Of a stretch of 43,138 nucleotides of DNA, positions 1 to 8,200 are shown one piece after another (position 1 is the first letter of the stretch; each line of letters begins with the position of its first letter). Below the pieces are notes generated by a model. It saw nothing but the letters and a program-made list of their open reading frames with translations. It did not search any database and was not told where the DNA came from. Where the stretch lies: positions 1-43,138 of the forward strand of contig JAQGOF010000050.1 in assembly GCA_028293745.1 (NCBI GenBank). Reading direction: 5' to 3'. A program made the translations under genes and the position numbers. The DNA is from Gammaproteobacteria bacterium (GTDB taxonomy: Bacteria > Pseudomonadota > Gammaproteobacteria > Steroidobacterales > Steroidobacteraceae).

Positions 1-81
1 GGCGACATGCACGAGGCGCGGGAGTACATCGTACGTTCGATCGAGCGGGCACGTGCCAAGGCGGCGGGCCCCAAGACCTGA
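1..81 (+). CDS. C-terminal end of an unidentified protein (cut by window edge)
   Basis: An open frame runs from the first base to a TGA at 79-81 and gives 26 residues, beginning GDMHEAREYIVRS and ending KAAGPKT. The stretch is charged and probably helical. The start lies outside the window, so neither family nor length can be judged. That it is a real gene end is inferred from the frame being open to the edge and from the following 168 bases having no competing gene. Confidence 0.5.
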   Translation, partial: GDMHEAREYIVRSIERARAKAAGPKT

Positions 82-218
82 CTACTTCTTCTCACCTTTG
101 TATGGGCTGAGCGGCCGTATTGCAATCCCCCTAATTATGTACGGGGAGCGTCTCTCCAGAACTCTATCGCCGCAGCGGGCAATCCGTAGACTGCGCGCCT
201 CTGATAGAGAAGCACATA

Positions 219-233
219 GCAGGCAACGCCTGC
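219..233. promoter_or_regulatory. Small inverted repeat before the 30-residue ORF
   Basis: GCAGGC, three bases, GCCTGC form a perfect 6-bp stem ending a few bases before the purine-rich ribosome site (AAGGAGAGAG, about 238-247) of the small ORF at 250. It could be a leader hairpin. Short repeats like this arise by chance in GC-rich DNA, so the call is weak. Confidence 0.25.
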
Positions 234-249
234 GCAGAAGGAGAGAGTC

Positions 250-342
250 ATGGACATCATTGCAATTGAAGTTGGCGCCACCGTGGCATTGTTGGTTGCA
301 CACTTCGTAATCATCGTGCGCAACCGCTTCACACAGCGCTAG
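250..342 (+). CDS. Possible 30-residue single-pass membrane peptide
   Basis: ATG at 250 follows an unusually good ribosome site (GGAGAGAG) by a few bases and opens a 30-codon frame ending TAG at 342. The product begins MDIIAIEVGATVALLVAHF and ends VIIVRNRFTQR. That is one hydrophobic segment followed by a basic tail, a positive-inside single-span topology typical of bacterial microproteins. I recognise no family. The support is the ribosome site plus the hydrophobic pattern; conservation in relatives would decide whether it is real. Confidence 0.4.
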   Translation: MDIIAIEVGATVALLVAHFVIIVRNRFTQR

Positions 343-395
343 TAGCGGAGCCAACCTCCAACCCCACCCTCAGCCGGCTCCTGGCCTTGGTACGC

Positions 396-416
396 GCCCG
401 GTGACATAATCCGGGC
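396..416. promoter_or_regulatory. Inverted repeat enclosing a -10-like hexamer upstream of gene 440
   Basis: GCCCGG and CCGGGC form 6-bp arms around a 9-base centre that contains CATAAT (405-410), a five-of-six match to the -10 consensus. No convincing -35 is visible at the right spacing. The ATG at 440 is about 24 bases downstream, so this may be the promoter of the small membrane protein with an operator-like dyad across it. This is inference only. Confidence 0.25.
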
Positions 417-439
417 TCGTCCGCCGAAAGAGCCGCGCA

Positions 440-646
440 ATGAGACCCTTGTTCGTGTTGGTGGCCTGGTTCCTGTTGCTGATCCTGTGCTGGCCGGTGG
501 CGTTGCTGGCACTGGTTCTGTGGCCGCTGGCGTGGCTGATTTCACTGCCTTTTCGGCTGGTGGGCATCACATTCGATGCCATATTCGCACTACTCAGAGC
601 CATCCTGATGCTGCCCGCACGGCTCCTCGGCCATCGCCAGGCCTAG
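440..646 (+). CDS. Small two-span membrane protein, unknown function
   Basis: The 68-residue product is almost entirely hydrophobic. Residues about 3-22 and 23-37 read as one or two membrane spans rich in Leu/Trp/Ala, followed by an amphipathic stretch and a basic end (LLGHRQA). There is no signal peptidase site and no catalytic motif. It ends two bases before the convergent gene at 648-992. I do not recognise a named family; short Leu/Trp-rich inner-membrane proteins like this are common hypotheticals in proteobacteria. Confidence 0.6.
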   Translation: MRPLFVLVAWFLLLILCWPVALLALVLWPLAWLISLPFRLVGITFDAIFALLRAILMLPARLLGHRQA

Positions 647-647
647 C

Positions 648-992
648 CTAGTCCGGCCCGTCGATCTGGAACATGGCCCGAATGGTCCACCTGGCCACCA
701 GGTAGATCAGTGCACCCTGGGCGCCAAAGAGCACGTAGCCGGCCACCGTGAGGCCAATCTGCGCGCGCCGCGTTGGTGCAGTTACGATCCTTGCACTGAC
801 CAGGGCGTGGGTGAGCCCGCGAACACCCGCGTAAGAGAGGCTCCCCAGGACGGCCGCTGCCACGAACATGCCCAGAACGAAGAATACGGGCGTCTGCCAG
901 GAGAACAGTTTCGCCTCCGGCTCACTGTTGTACAGCAGTGCTCCGGCGACGATCCACACGATCGCCGCGAATGTGCCATGACTCGACTTCAT
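648..992 (-). CDS. Small multi-span membrane protein, unknown function
   Basis: The 114-residue product has hydrophobic segments at about residues 7-22, 34-56 and 80-100, separated by short polar loops, and ends in a short acidic tail (IDGPD). That suggests three membrane helices in the inner membrane. The ATG at 992 is the first good start. It is convergent with gene 440-646 and divergent from the kinase at 1185. I see no family motif and propose no function. Confidence 0.6.
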   Translation of the reverse strand: MKSSHGTFAAIVWIVAGALLYNSEPEAKLFSWQTPVFFVLGMFVAAAVLGSLSYAGVRGLTHALVSARIVTAPTRRAQIGLTVAGYVLFGAQGALIYLVARWTIRAMFQIDGPD

Positions 993-1184
993 CTTGATTC
1001 AGTATACGGGCCCCGGAGCAGTGCGGGAAGCTTGGCGGCAACTCTACCCAACATGCGGGCAACCTGCTCCCAGCAATGTTGCATCGAGCGGCCGGCGAAG
1101 CTCTCGAACATGAATAATGCCAAGGCGAGGGAACGCAGCCTCGACCCGCGTATTTTCATTAGGTCGCTTTCTCGAGATTGACTC

Positions 1185-2276
1185 ATGGCAGAGACCCCGG
1201 AATCCGAAGCTCCTCCGCTGCTGGCCCATGGCGCCGAGCACCTGAGCCGTGTCACCGTCGAAACGTACAATGCGGAGCTGCGGACTGCGGACGGCTTCAT
1301 CGGCGATCGCGCCAGCAAACGGGCCTTCCAGGCTATCCTGGATGACTGGCGTGAACGGCTGCGCAAGGTGGGCGACGACCCGTTGGGCGACGCGCCCAGC
1401 GAGGAGATCACCAAGAAGCGGCTCGACAAACTCCTGGCGGACGGCGACGCGGAGGCGGCCGGAGTCATCCAGGGAGCCATCGAGGAGTTTGCGCAGGAGT
1501 TCGCCGCTGTGATCCGGCGCTTCGTGCGCCTGAAATGTTGGAAGGACGCCGAGCGTATCGTGGTGGGAGGAGGTTTACGGCAGAGCCGGATCGGGGAGCT
1601 TGCCGTCGGCAGGACCGCAGTCCTGCTGAAGGCGGACGGTCACGACATCGAGCTGAAGCCCATCCGCCACGACCCGGACCATGCCGGGCTGATCGGTTGT
1701 ATACACCTGGTTCCAGGGTGGATCCTGGCGGGGCACGACAGCATTCTTGCTGTTGATATCGGTGGCAGCAACATCCGCGCCGGCATCGTCGAGCTGCGCA
1801 CGAAGAAAAAGGCCACCGGTGAGGCGGCTGATTTCTGCGATGCCGGGGTGGGACGTTTCGAGCTGTGGCGGCACACCGATGACAACCCCAAGCGCGAGGA
1901 TGCGGTCGAACGGCTGATTTCAATGCTGAAGGGCCTGATCAAGGGCGCGGACAAGGACGGCCTGAAGCTCGCACCGTTCATCGGCATCGGCTGTCCGGGG
2001 GTGATCGAGCCGGATGGCTCGATCGACCGGGGTGGCCAGAACCTGCCGGGTAACTGGGAGCACAAGAGCTTCAACCTGCCCCGCCTGCTGCGCGAAGCGA
2101 TTCCCCAGATCGGCGGCCACGATACGGTCATAGTGATGCACAACGATGCCGTGGTGCAGGGATTGAGCGAGCTGCCGTTCATGCAGGACGTCGATCACTG
2201 GGGCGTGTTGACGATCGGCACGGGCCTGGGCAACGCCTGCTTCACCAATCGAAAGGGGGATGCAGCGAGGAAATAG
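1185..2276 (+). CDS. ROK-family sugar kinase-like protein with circularly permuted motif order
   Basis: The 363-residue protein carries ROK/ASKHA kinase signatures: phosphate-1 DIGGSN at 191-196, catalytic-type HND at 319-321, and phosphate-2 GTGLG at 345-349. In ordinary ROK kinases the adenosine-site GGG and the closing DxAGLxG segment follow these motifs. Here they come first: IVVGGGLRQSRIGE at about 125-138 and DHAGLIGC at 165-172, preceded by a helical region (about 35-115) that resembles the usual ROK C-terminal helices. The protein stops 14 residues after GTGLG. This reads as a circular permutation rather than a simple N-terminal extension. The zinc-binding CxCGxxGC segment is not seen. 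Sugar phosphorylation in the cytoplasm is the family activity; the substrate is unknown. Confidence 0.75.
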   Translation: MAETPESEAPPLLAHGAEHLSRVTVETYNAELRTADGFIGDRASKRAFQAILDDWRERLRKVGDDPLGDAPSEEITKKRLDKLLADGDAEAAGVIQGAIEEFAQEFAAVIRRFVRLKCWKDAERIVVGGGLRQSRIGELAVGRTAVLLKADGHDIELKPIRHDPDHAGLIGCIHLVPGWILAGHDSILAVDIGGSNIRAGIVELRTKKKATGEAADFCDAGVGRFELWRHTDDNPKREDAVERLISMLKGLIKGADKDGLKLAPFIGIGCPGVIEPDGSIDRGGQNLPGNWEHKSFNLPRLLREAIPQIGGHDTVIVMHNDAVVQGLSELPFMQDVDHWGVLTIGTGLGNACFTNRKGDAARK

Positions 2277-2333
2277 GTACATGGTAGGCTTCGCGCCCGG
2301 TCAGTTTCGCGACGTACGACGCGAAGGATCACC

Positions 2334-3038
2334 ATGACAGATCTGAGCATATTCCCCGTCACCCGCAAGTGGCCCGCACAACATCCGGACCGGCTCCAGC
2401 TCTACTCGCTGCCCACTCCCAACGGCATCAAGGTGGCGGTGATGCTCGAGGAAACCGGCCTGCCGTATGAGCCCCACCTGGTGAGCTTCGACAGCAACGA
2501 CCAGCTCTCGCCGGAGTTCCTCTCGCTCAATCCCAACAACAAGATTCCCGCGATCCTCGATCCCGACGGCCCGGATGGACGCCCGCTCGCGTTGTTCGAG
2601 TCAGGCGCCATCCTGTTATACCTGGCTGAAAAGACGGGCCGGTTCATGCTTCCCACGGCTGGCGGACGTTACGAAACGATTCAATGGCTGATGTTCCAGA
2701 TGGGCGGTGTAGGCCCGATGTTTGGCCAGGTCGGCTTCTTCCACAAGTTCGCTGGCAGGCAGTACGAAGACAAACGCCCGCGCGACCGCTATGTTGCCGA
2801 GGCCAGGCGCCTGCTGGGGGTGATAGACAAACGCCTCGAGGGCCGGACCTGGATGATGGGTGACACGTACACCATCGTCGATATGGCCATCTTTCCGTGG
2901 GTGCGCACGCTGCTTGGCTTCTACGAGGCCGCAGAGCTCGTGGGTGCTCAGAGCTTCACGCACGTCAACCGCGTGCTGGAGGCATTCCTGTCGCGGCCGG
3001 CCGTTGCCAGGGGGCTGGACATTCCCAAGCGCGGCTGA
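2334..3038 (+). CDS. Glutathione S-transferase family protein (Nu-class / YfcG-YghU-like)
   Basis: The 234-residue protein has an N-terminal thioredoxin-like GST domain. TPNGIKVAVMLEE at about 28-40 matches the TPNG signature of Nu-class GSTs (YfcG, YghU). It is followed by a cis-Pro loop (NPNNKIPAI, about 66-74) and the glutathione-contacting ESGAILLYLAEKTG. The C-terminal half is the all-helical GST domain, with the usual Asp N-cap region (YTIVDMAIFPWV). Characterised relatives are glutathione-dependent disulfide-bond reductases in the cytoplasm. Length is normal. It follows the kinase by 57 bases and may share its transcript. Specific substrate unknown. Confidence 0.9.
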   Translation: MTDLSIFPVTRKWPAQHPDRLQLYSLPTPNGIKVAVMLEETGLPYEPHLVSFDSNDQLSPEFLSLNPNNKIPAILDPDGPDGRPLALFESGAILLYLAEKTGRFMLPTAGGRYETIQWLMFQMGGVGPMFGQVGFFHKFAGRQYEDKRPRDRYVAEARRLLGVIDKRLEGRTWMMGDTYTIVDMAIFPWVRTLLGFYEAAELVGAQSFTHVNRVLEAFLSRPAVARGLDIPKRG

Positions 3039-3603
3039 TGCGCTCCGGCTACAGTCGAACTGCGGGCCCGGCTTGCCCCATCGCACTCGAGCCCTCCCAA
3101 ATCCCCCAATTCCCGGAATTGCCGCAAGTGACTCGCCGGCACGCGATGAACTCAGGAGTCGTGACAGATATAGGCAAGGAAGCCAGCATCGCTCGTTCCG
3201 GGAGCACTGATGACGAGACAAAGCCGACAGCCGGCGCCCAGTTTGCTCCATACGGCAGAAGAAGCCCTAACCGGGCCACGCCGTTGTGTAGCCGGGTCCG
3301 TCCCGGAGTGGGCCCTCCCCCACTGCGGGACTATGAGGTGGCATTTGTCTCACCACCCCGGGGCGAAAGCGCGATTGGCCTGCGTGGGATTTGGCGCGCG
3401 GGCCGCTTCCATGGTAACAGCCGCCGCCTTCGTTCAACGCAGTGGCGCGGCGCATCAATGGACAGCAGCAATCCCGAAAACGGATGGCTTAGGACCACCC
3501 GTTGGACCACGCTTGCGGCACAGTGCGATTGCAATTTGCATAGCTCACGTGCTCAATTCGTCGAGGGCGCCAATCGCGTCTTTGACCAGCAAATTGACGC
3601 GTC
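3039..3603. other. 565-base gene-poor interval before the sigma/CHAT block
   Basis: Open frames exist on both strands, but their translations are Arg/Ser/Pro-rich, show no domain and lack ribosome sites, so I treat the stretch as non-coding. It contains one clear dyad at 3107-3121. It probably holds the control region of the sigma factor gene at 3604. No ECF-type GGAAC -35 was found. Confidence 0.5.
3107..3121. promoter_or_regulatory. 15-base perfect dyad, possible operator
   Basis: CAATTCC, a central C, then GGAATTG: 7-bp perfect arms with a one-base centre, AT-richer than its surroundings. It lies 68 bases after the GST stop and about 480 upstream of the sigma gene. Compact symmetric sites like this are typical of dimeric regulators, but no cognate protein can be named. 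Confidence 0.3.
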
Positions 3604-4353
3604 ATGAAAGAGGACCGAATCGAGGGCCGAATGGACGGAGAGTCTGCACGGAGACTCGATGCGGGACCTCTGACGGCCGTCAACGAGCTAGCGCGTCCCG
3701 CGTCTGCCGGCATGGTCAGTGGCAGATCCTCAGCGCCGCCGGGTGCATCGCAGTCGCCGCCCGTATCACCGCACGCGGCCCGCGGGCGCAGCGCGGCACC
3801 TCTCTCGCAGGCGGACGTCGGAGCCCTCATCGAGCAGAACTATGTCGGCTTACGCCTTCTCGTGGCGCGCCGCTGTCGTGATCCCCAAGTGGCCGCCGAT
3901 CTCCTCAATGATGCCGTGTGTACGACCTGGGCAAAGTGGCAGGCGGGCAAGATTGAGCGCCCCGAACAGATTGCCGGCTACGTGTTGCAAGTCACGATGA
4001 ACCTGCTACGCAACCATCGCCGTGCCATCGCAGAGCGCCCGGAGAAGCGCGCGGATGCCGCAAAGCTGCAGGACCTTGCGAGCGATACCGAGCCCAGCGA
4101 CGAGACGATCGAGCGGGAAATCGCGATTCAAGTGAAGAACGTGATCCGAGGAATGTCCTCGCAACGTGACCGCGCCATTTTGGTGCGGTTCTACCTGGAT
4201 GAAGAGGATAAGGAGACGATCTGCCGTGACCTCGGGTTGAGCCCTTTGCAGTTCGACAAGATCCTGCACAGGGCGCGTGGGCGGCTGCGCAAGCTGCTCG
4301 AATCCGGTGGACTCGGACGGTCTGATCTGCTGTGCCTGTGTCCATTCCTTTGA
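3604..4353 (+). CDS. ECF-type RNA polymerase sigma factor
   Basis: The core from about residue 70 has sigma region 2 (IEQNYVGLRLLVARRC, DLLNDAVCTTWAKW, then IAGYVLQVTMNLLRNHRR). Region 4 (MSSQRDRAILVRFYL, ETICRDLGLSPLQFDKIL) is a helix-turn-helix ending RARGRLRKLLE. This is the two-domain ECF layout, directing RNA polymerase to a small regulon. The first 65 residues are low-complexity Ser/Pro/Ala. ATG 3634, with GAGGG just upstream, or a start nearer 3712 are credible alternatives to 3604. The anti-sigma-like gene follows after 43 bases, the classical pairing. With the CHAT and C13-like protease genes downstream, it probably forms a signalling unit. Confidence 0.88.
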   Translation: MKEDRIEGRMDGESARRLDAGPLTAVNELARPASAGMVSGRSSAPPGASQSPPVSPHAARGRSAAPLSQADVGALIEQNYVGLRLLVARRCRDPQVAADLLNDAVCTTWAKWQAGKIERPEQIAGYVLQVTMNLLRNHRRAIAERPEKRADAAKLQDLASDTEPSDETIEREIAIQVKNVIRGMSSQRDRAILVRFYLDEEDKETICRDLGLSPLQFDKILHRARGRLRKLLESGGLGRSDLLCLCPFL

Positions 4354-4396
4354 AGGCAGATGCAACACGGGTACACCCGAACGACGGAAGACGAGA

Positions 4397-5110
4397 ATGC
4401 AGAGCGTGATTGACGACCCCACCCGCGCCAGCCGCTACCTGGCGGACCAACTCAGCGAAGCGGAATGCGCCGAGTACGAGGCCCGCTTCATCGAGGACCC
4501 GGAGGCGGTGGCCGAGCTCGAAGCCACGGCCCGGCTCAAGATCGGGCTCGAGCGGCTGCGCCGCAATGGCGAATTGAGCGAGTTGATCGCAGGCACGGGC
4601 GTGCCTCATCCGAACCGGACCTGGGTGCTCGCAATGGCGGCGAGTCTTGCAGCCATCGCGATCGGCATAGGCCTGTGGTTTCCGCGCTCGGGCACGCCCT
4701 CGTCGCCGGTTCTCGCCTCCGCTCTGACGGCTTTCAGGGACCACAACGGTCATTCCCTGTCCGTTCTCGCCACCGCTCCTCTGTTTCGTACCCGGGCCGA
4801 GAAGTATGACGCGGTCATCGAGCTGCCGCAGACCCGGGGCGCGATCAAATTGCGCGTTCTTCCTTCGAGCCCCGCCGAGTCGGCCCGATACGAGGCTTCG
4901 CTGGCGCGTATCAGGGATGACGATTCCTCGGAGCGGATCGTCGCCATTGGCGACCTGCAGCCGAGCGCGGAAGACGGCTTCGTCGATGTGTATGCGGATA
5001 GCGCGCTCTTGGCGCCGGGACGATATCGGCTCATTCTCACGCGCGCGGCGGCAGGAGCCGCCGGCGGGGAGAGCGACACCTTCGTAATCAAGGTGAACGG
5101 CCATCATTGA
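4397..5110 (+). CDS. Membrane-anchored anti-sigma-like protein
   Basis: The 237-residue product starts at ATG 4397, after GGAAG. Residues 1-70 are charged and helical (RYLADQLSEAECAEYEARF, then DPEAVAELEATARLK), like the cytoplasmic sigma-binding domain of ECF anti-sigma factors but without the HxxxCxxC zinc motif. Residues about 75-95 form one membrane span. The remaining 140 residues are predicted to be periplasmic and beta-rich, ending with a strand pattern around VDVYADSALLAPGRYRLIL. Position directly after the sigma gene and this topology suggest it holds the sigma factor at the membrane until a signal arrives; this is inference from family architecture. Its stop codon overlaps the first base of a terminator. 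Confidence 0.72.
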   Translation: MQSVIDDPTRASRYLADQLSEAECAEYEARFIEDPEAVAELEATARLKIGLERLRRNGELSELIAGTGVPHPNRTWVLAMAASLAAIAIGIGLWFPRSGTPSSPVLASALTAFRDHNGHSLSVLATAPLFRTRAEKYDAVIELPQTRGAIKLRVLPSSPAESARYEASLARIRDDDSSERIVAIGDLQPSAEDGFVDVYADSALLAPGRYRLILTRAAAGAAGGESDTFVIKVNGHH

Positions 5111-5146
5111 CGGGTAATTCGCACGGTCTGCCGGTTGCCCGTTTTT
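5110..5146 (+). terminator. Rho-independent terminator or attenuator after the anti-sigma gene
   Basis: ACGGGTAA (5110-5117) pairs with TTGCCCGT (5135-5142), eight pairs including one G-U. The last base of the second arm and the next four make a five-T run. The stem begins at the last base of the anti-sigma stop codon. It would separate the sigma/anti-sigma transcript from the CHAT gene, or let only part of the transcription through. Confidence 0.6.
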
Positions 5147-5282
5147 GGCGCCGGACGCGACCGGGGTCGGTGGCCGGCGGATGCGATAGTTCCGGACGTG
5201 GCAACAGATCTTGGGACTGGGGCCAGCGGCCTTCCGGGAGAGGCAGCGCTACAGACCGGGGCAACCGGCGCAACCAGCGCGC

Positions 5283-8200
5283 ATGGAAAATCGGGAAATA
5301 CGCTTGCTCAACAAGGCTCGTCATCGTGTACCGGCAGCGCTGCGCGCGTTGATCGCCGCGGCCCTCCTCCTCGCCTTCGTTCTCCCCAGCCACTGTTTTG
5401 CCAGCGGCTGTGATTCCAACATGGCGGGCGAGCCGGCCCTTTACGAGGCGACCGTCCAGATCCGCGGCCAGGCTCCCGTAAAGCGGCCGATCACGATCCG
5501 CGGAACTTCGCAATTCATGGTGTTTGCCCGCGAGCGGGGCGTGGACATCACTCTCGAGTTGCAGGATTCGGCCGGACACATGCTCGGCCGCGGCGACAGC
5601 CCGATCCGCCGCACAGCAGTGCAACGCATCGAGTGGTCCGGAGGAGCGGAACAAAGTTACCACATCGTCGTCGCGGGCAAGGCTCGCGGCGATGCCAATG
5701 GACTTGTCGAGTTGCGAGTCGTTGACTCGCATCGGGCAGTTACCTCGGCATGCCTCGATGCGCAAAAGCTGCTCGCGCGTGCGGATGCCGCTTACGCCGC
5801 GGGCCAGGCTGTAGCACGTGCGGTTGCGAGCACGTCAGGGCCCAGCGCGGAGAAGTCGTATCAGGTTGCCTCGGGTGGATACCGGGATGCGGCGGCCAAA
5901 CTCGAAGTCTCGGGACCCTCGCCGCTGCTGGCCGAGGCGCAGCTGGCCCAAGCCTCGCTGCTCAATCTGGAACTTGATGACTACGTGGAGTCCAAGGCGT
6001 GGGCAGCCCGAGCTGCTCAGACGTACGCATCCGTGGGTGATGACTACGGCAAGGCGCGGGCGCAATCGATCGAGGCTGCAGCCGCCGTCGACCTCGCGTT
6101 GACGGTCAAAAAATCCGGCACCAGTGATGCTGCAAAGCATGCGGACGCAATGCTGACAGAGACACGCAATCAGCTCGATTCCGTCGTCGGCTTCCACATC
6201 AGGCGGCAGGAGTTTTACGACGCAGCCTGGGCGCAAAACAACATCGGACTGGCTTTCTATTACCAGGGCCGCTACGACGAGGCGATTCACTCCTATCAGA
6301 AGGCGCTGCCGCTTTATGGGCGGGTGCACGAGCGCAGGCGCCAGGCCCAGGTTCTCCAGAACGTCGCCCTGGTCGAATACGAGCTCGGGCGCATGTCCGA
6401 CTCGCTGCCCCATTTCCGCCAGGCTCTGAGCTTCATCAAGTCCGAAGAAGATCCGAAGATGTTTGCGACCGCCCTCAGCAATTACGCGCTGGCGAACTGG
6501 GCGAGCGGCAACGATGACCTGGCGCTGCGCCAGTTGGGCGAGTCGCTGGCATTGACACGCGCGATCCTGGATATCCCGCAGCAAATCGTCGACATCAACA
6601 ACATTGCGGCCGTTTACGCCACCCTGGGCGACCAGTCGCGTGCCCTGGATTTCTACCGGCAGACCCTGGCTCTTCTGGACACCTCGCAGAACTTCCGTAT
6701 CCGAACTGCAACGCTGCGTGCAATGGCCAACATCCTGCGACAACAGGGGCATGCCGAAGAAGCGTTGCGGATGGACCGGGAGGCCGTGTCGCTCGCCCCG
6801 TCCTCCGACAAACCGCGGATCACAGTCCAGATTGCCAAGGATCTCATCGAGCTCGGCAGGTCCAGGGAGGCCGCGGAGAATCTCGCGACTGTCCTGAATG
6901 AAAGCGCTGCGAGCGATGAAGTGGATCGGGCGCGGGCCCTCCAGGAGCGCGCCCGGCTGCGCGCCGCTGCCGGGGAGATTGCAGCCGCGGAGTCTGACTT
7001 GAAAGTCGCGCTCGCCACTTTCAAGACCTACGAGCTGCCGACCGAGAAGTTCGAAATCTGGGTCGCGCTGGCACAGCTGATGCGTCGCCGTGGAGCAATG
7101 ACAGATGCGTTTGCGGCGGTCGATCAGGCACTTGCACTGGCGGAAGAGGTGCGCCTGCAGAGTGCCAATCCTGAGTTGCGATCTACCCTGTTGCAACCGC
7201 TGCGGCCGGCGTTCGACCTGAAGATCTCGATGTTGTCCGAGCAATACGTCGCGGCGAAAGGCAATCTCAGGGAGCAGGAACTGCTTGCCGAGCGTGCCCT
7301 GGAGACAGCCGAGCAGGCACGTGCCCGGGCGCTGGCCGACTATCAGACTCTGGACATCACCGCTCCGGGCCTGGATCCCACCCTGCTCGAGCGCCGGCAG
7401 GCGCTCTACCGGGAGCTGGCGGCGCGCCGTTTCCAACTCGAGGCGCGCCTGGATCAAACCGGAACCGGCGACAGCCAGAGCCAGGTCATTCGCTCGGAAA
7501 TCACAACGTTGCGCCAGGACCTGGATCAGATCGACGCGAAGATCGGCGCTGCATCGCAAACCGCCGTTGTCCGCCATCTGGCCCCTCAGAGACCAACAGC
7601 ACTGCAACTGGGCAACATTCCCGCGGGCGTGGCAGTGATCGAGTATTGGTTGGGCGACGAGGAGTCGTATGCCTGGGTCGTCACTCGCAACGGGGTGACG
7701 ATGAGCCGCCTGGACTCGAGCTCGCGCATCAACGCCGCGGCAACCTCGCTGCATACCGCACTGCGCAGTTTCGGATCCGTTTCCAAAGCGCAGCGCCTCG
7801 ATGCCGGCGAACGCCTCTACCTGCTGGTGCTCGAACCGCTCGAAGCGCAGGTTTCAGGGATGCATACGTTGATATTCGCGCCGGACGGCGCTCTGCACTA
7901 TGTGCCATTTGCAACGCTGAGGTGCATCGAGGCGGGACGAAAAGTGTTCCTCGTCGAGAATCACGACATTGCCGTCACGCCTTCAATCCAGATGTTCCTG
8001 CGACCGCAGTCCCAGCATTCAACATCCGCCGCTGCGAAACAGATGCTGCTGGTTGATGACCCGGTTTACGACCCCGCCGACCCGCGGGTTGCAAGCTCGT
8101 CGTCACCCTCTCCCGCCCCGGATTTCAAAGCATATGGCCCCGCATTGGCCCTGGTGCGGGGAGCTGGCGCGGGCCGGTATCTTCCGCGACTACCGGGCGC

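Noticed and set aside
2897..3607. A 236-codon + strand frame in the gap before the sigma gene
   Set aside because: Starts inside the GST gene, has no ribosome site, and is composed of Arg/Ser/Pro with no secondary-structure pattern.
5835..7754. A 639-codon open frame antisense to the CHAT gene
   Set aside because: High GC and the repetitive TPR codons keep it open; its translation is Arg/Gln-rich without domains, while the sense strand has clear TPR repeats.
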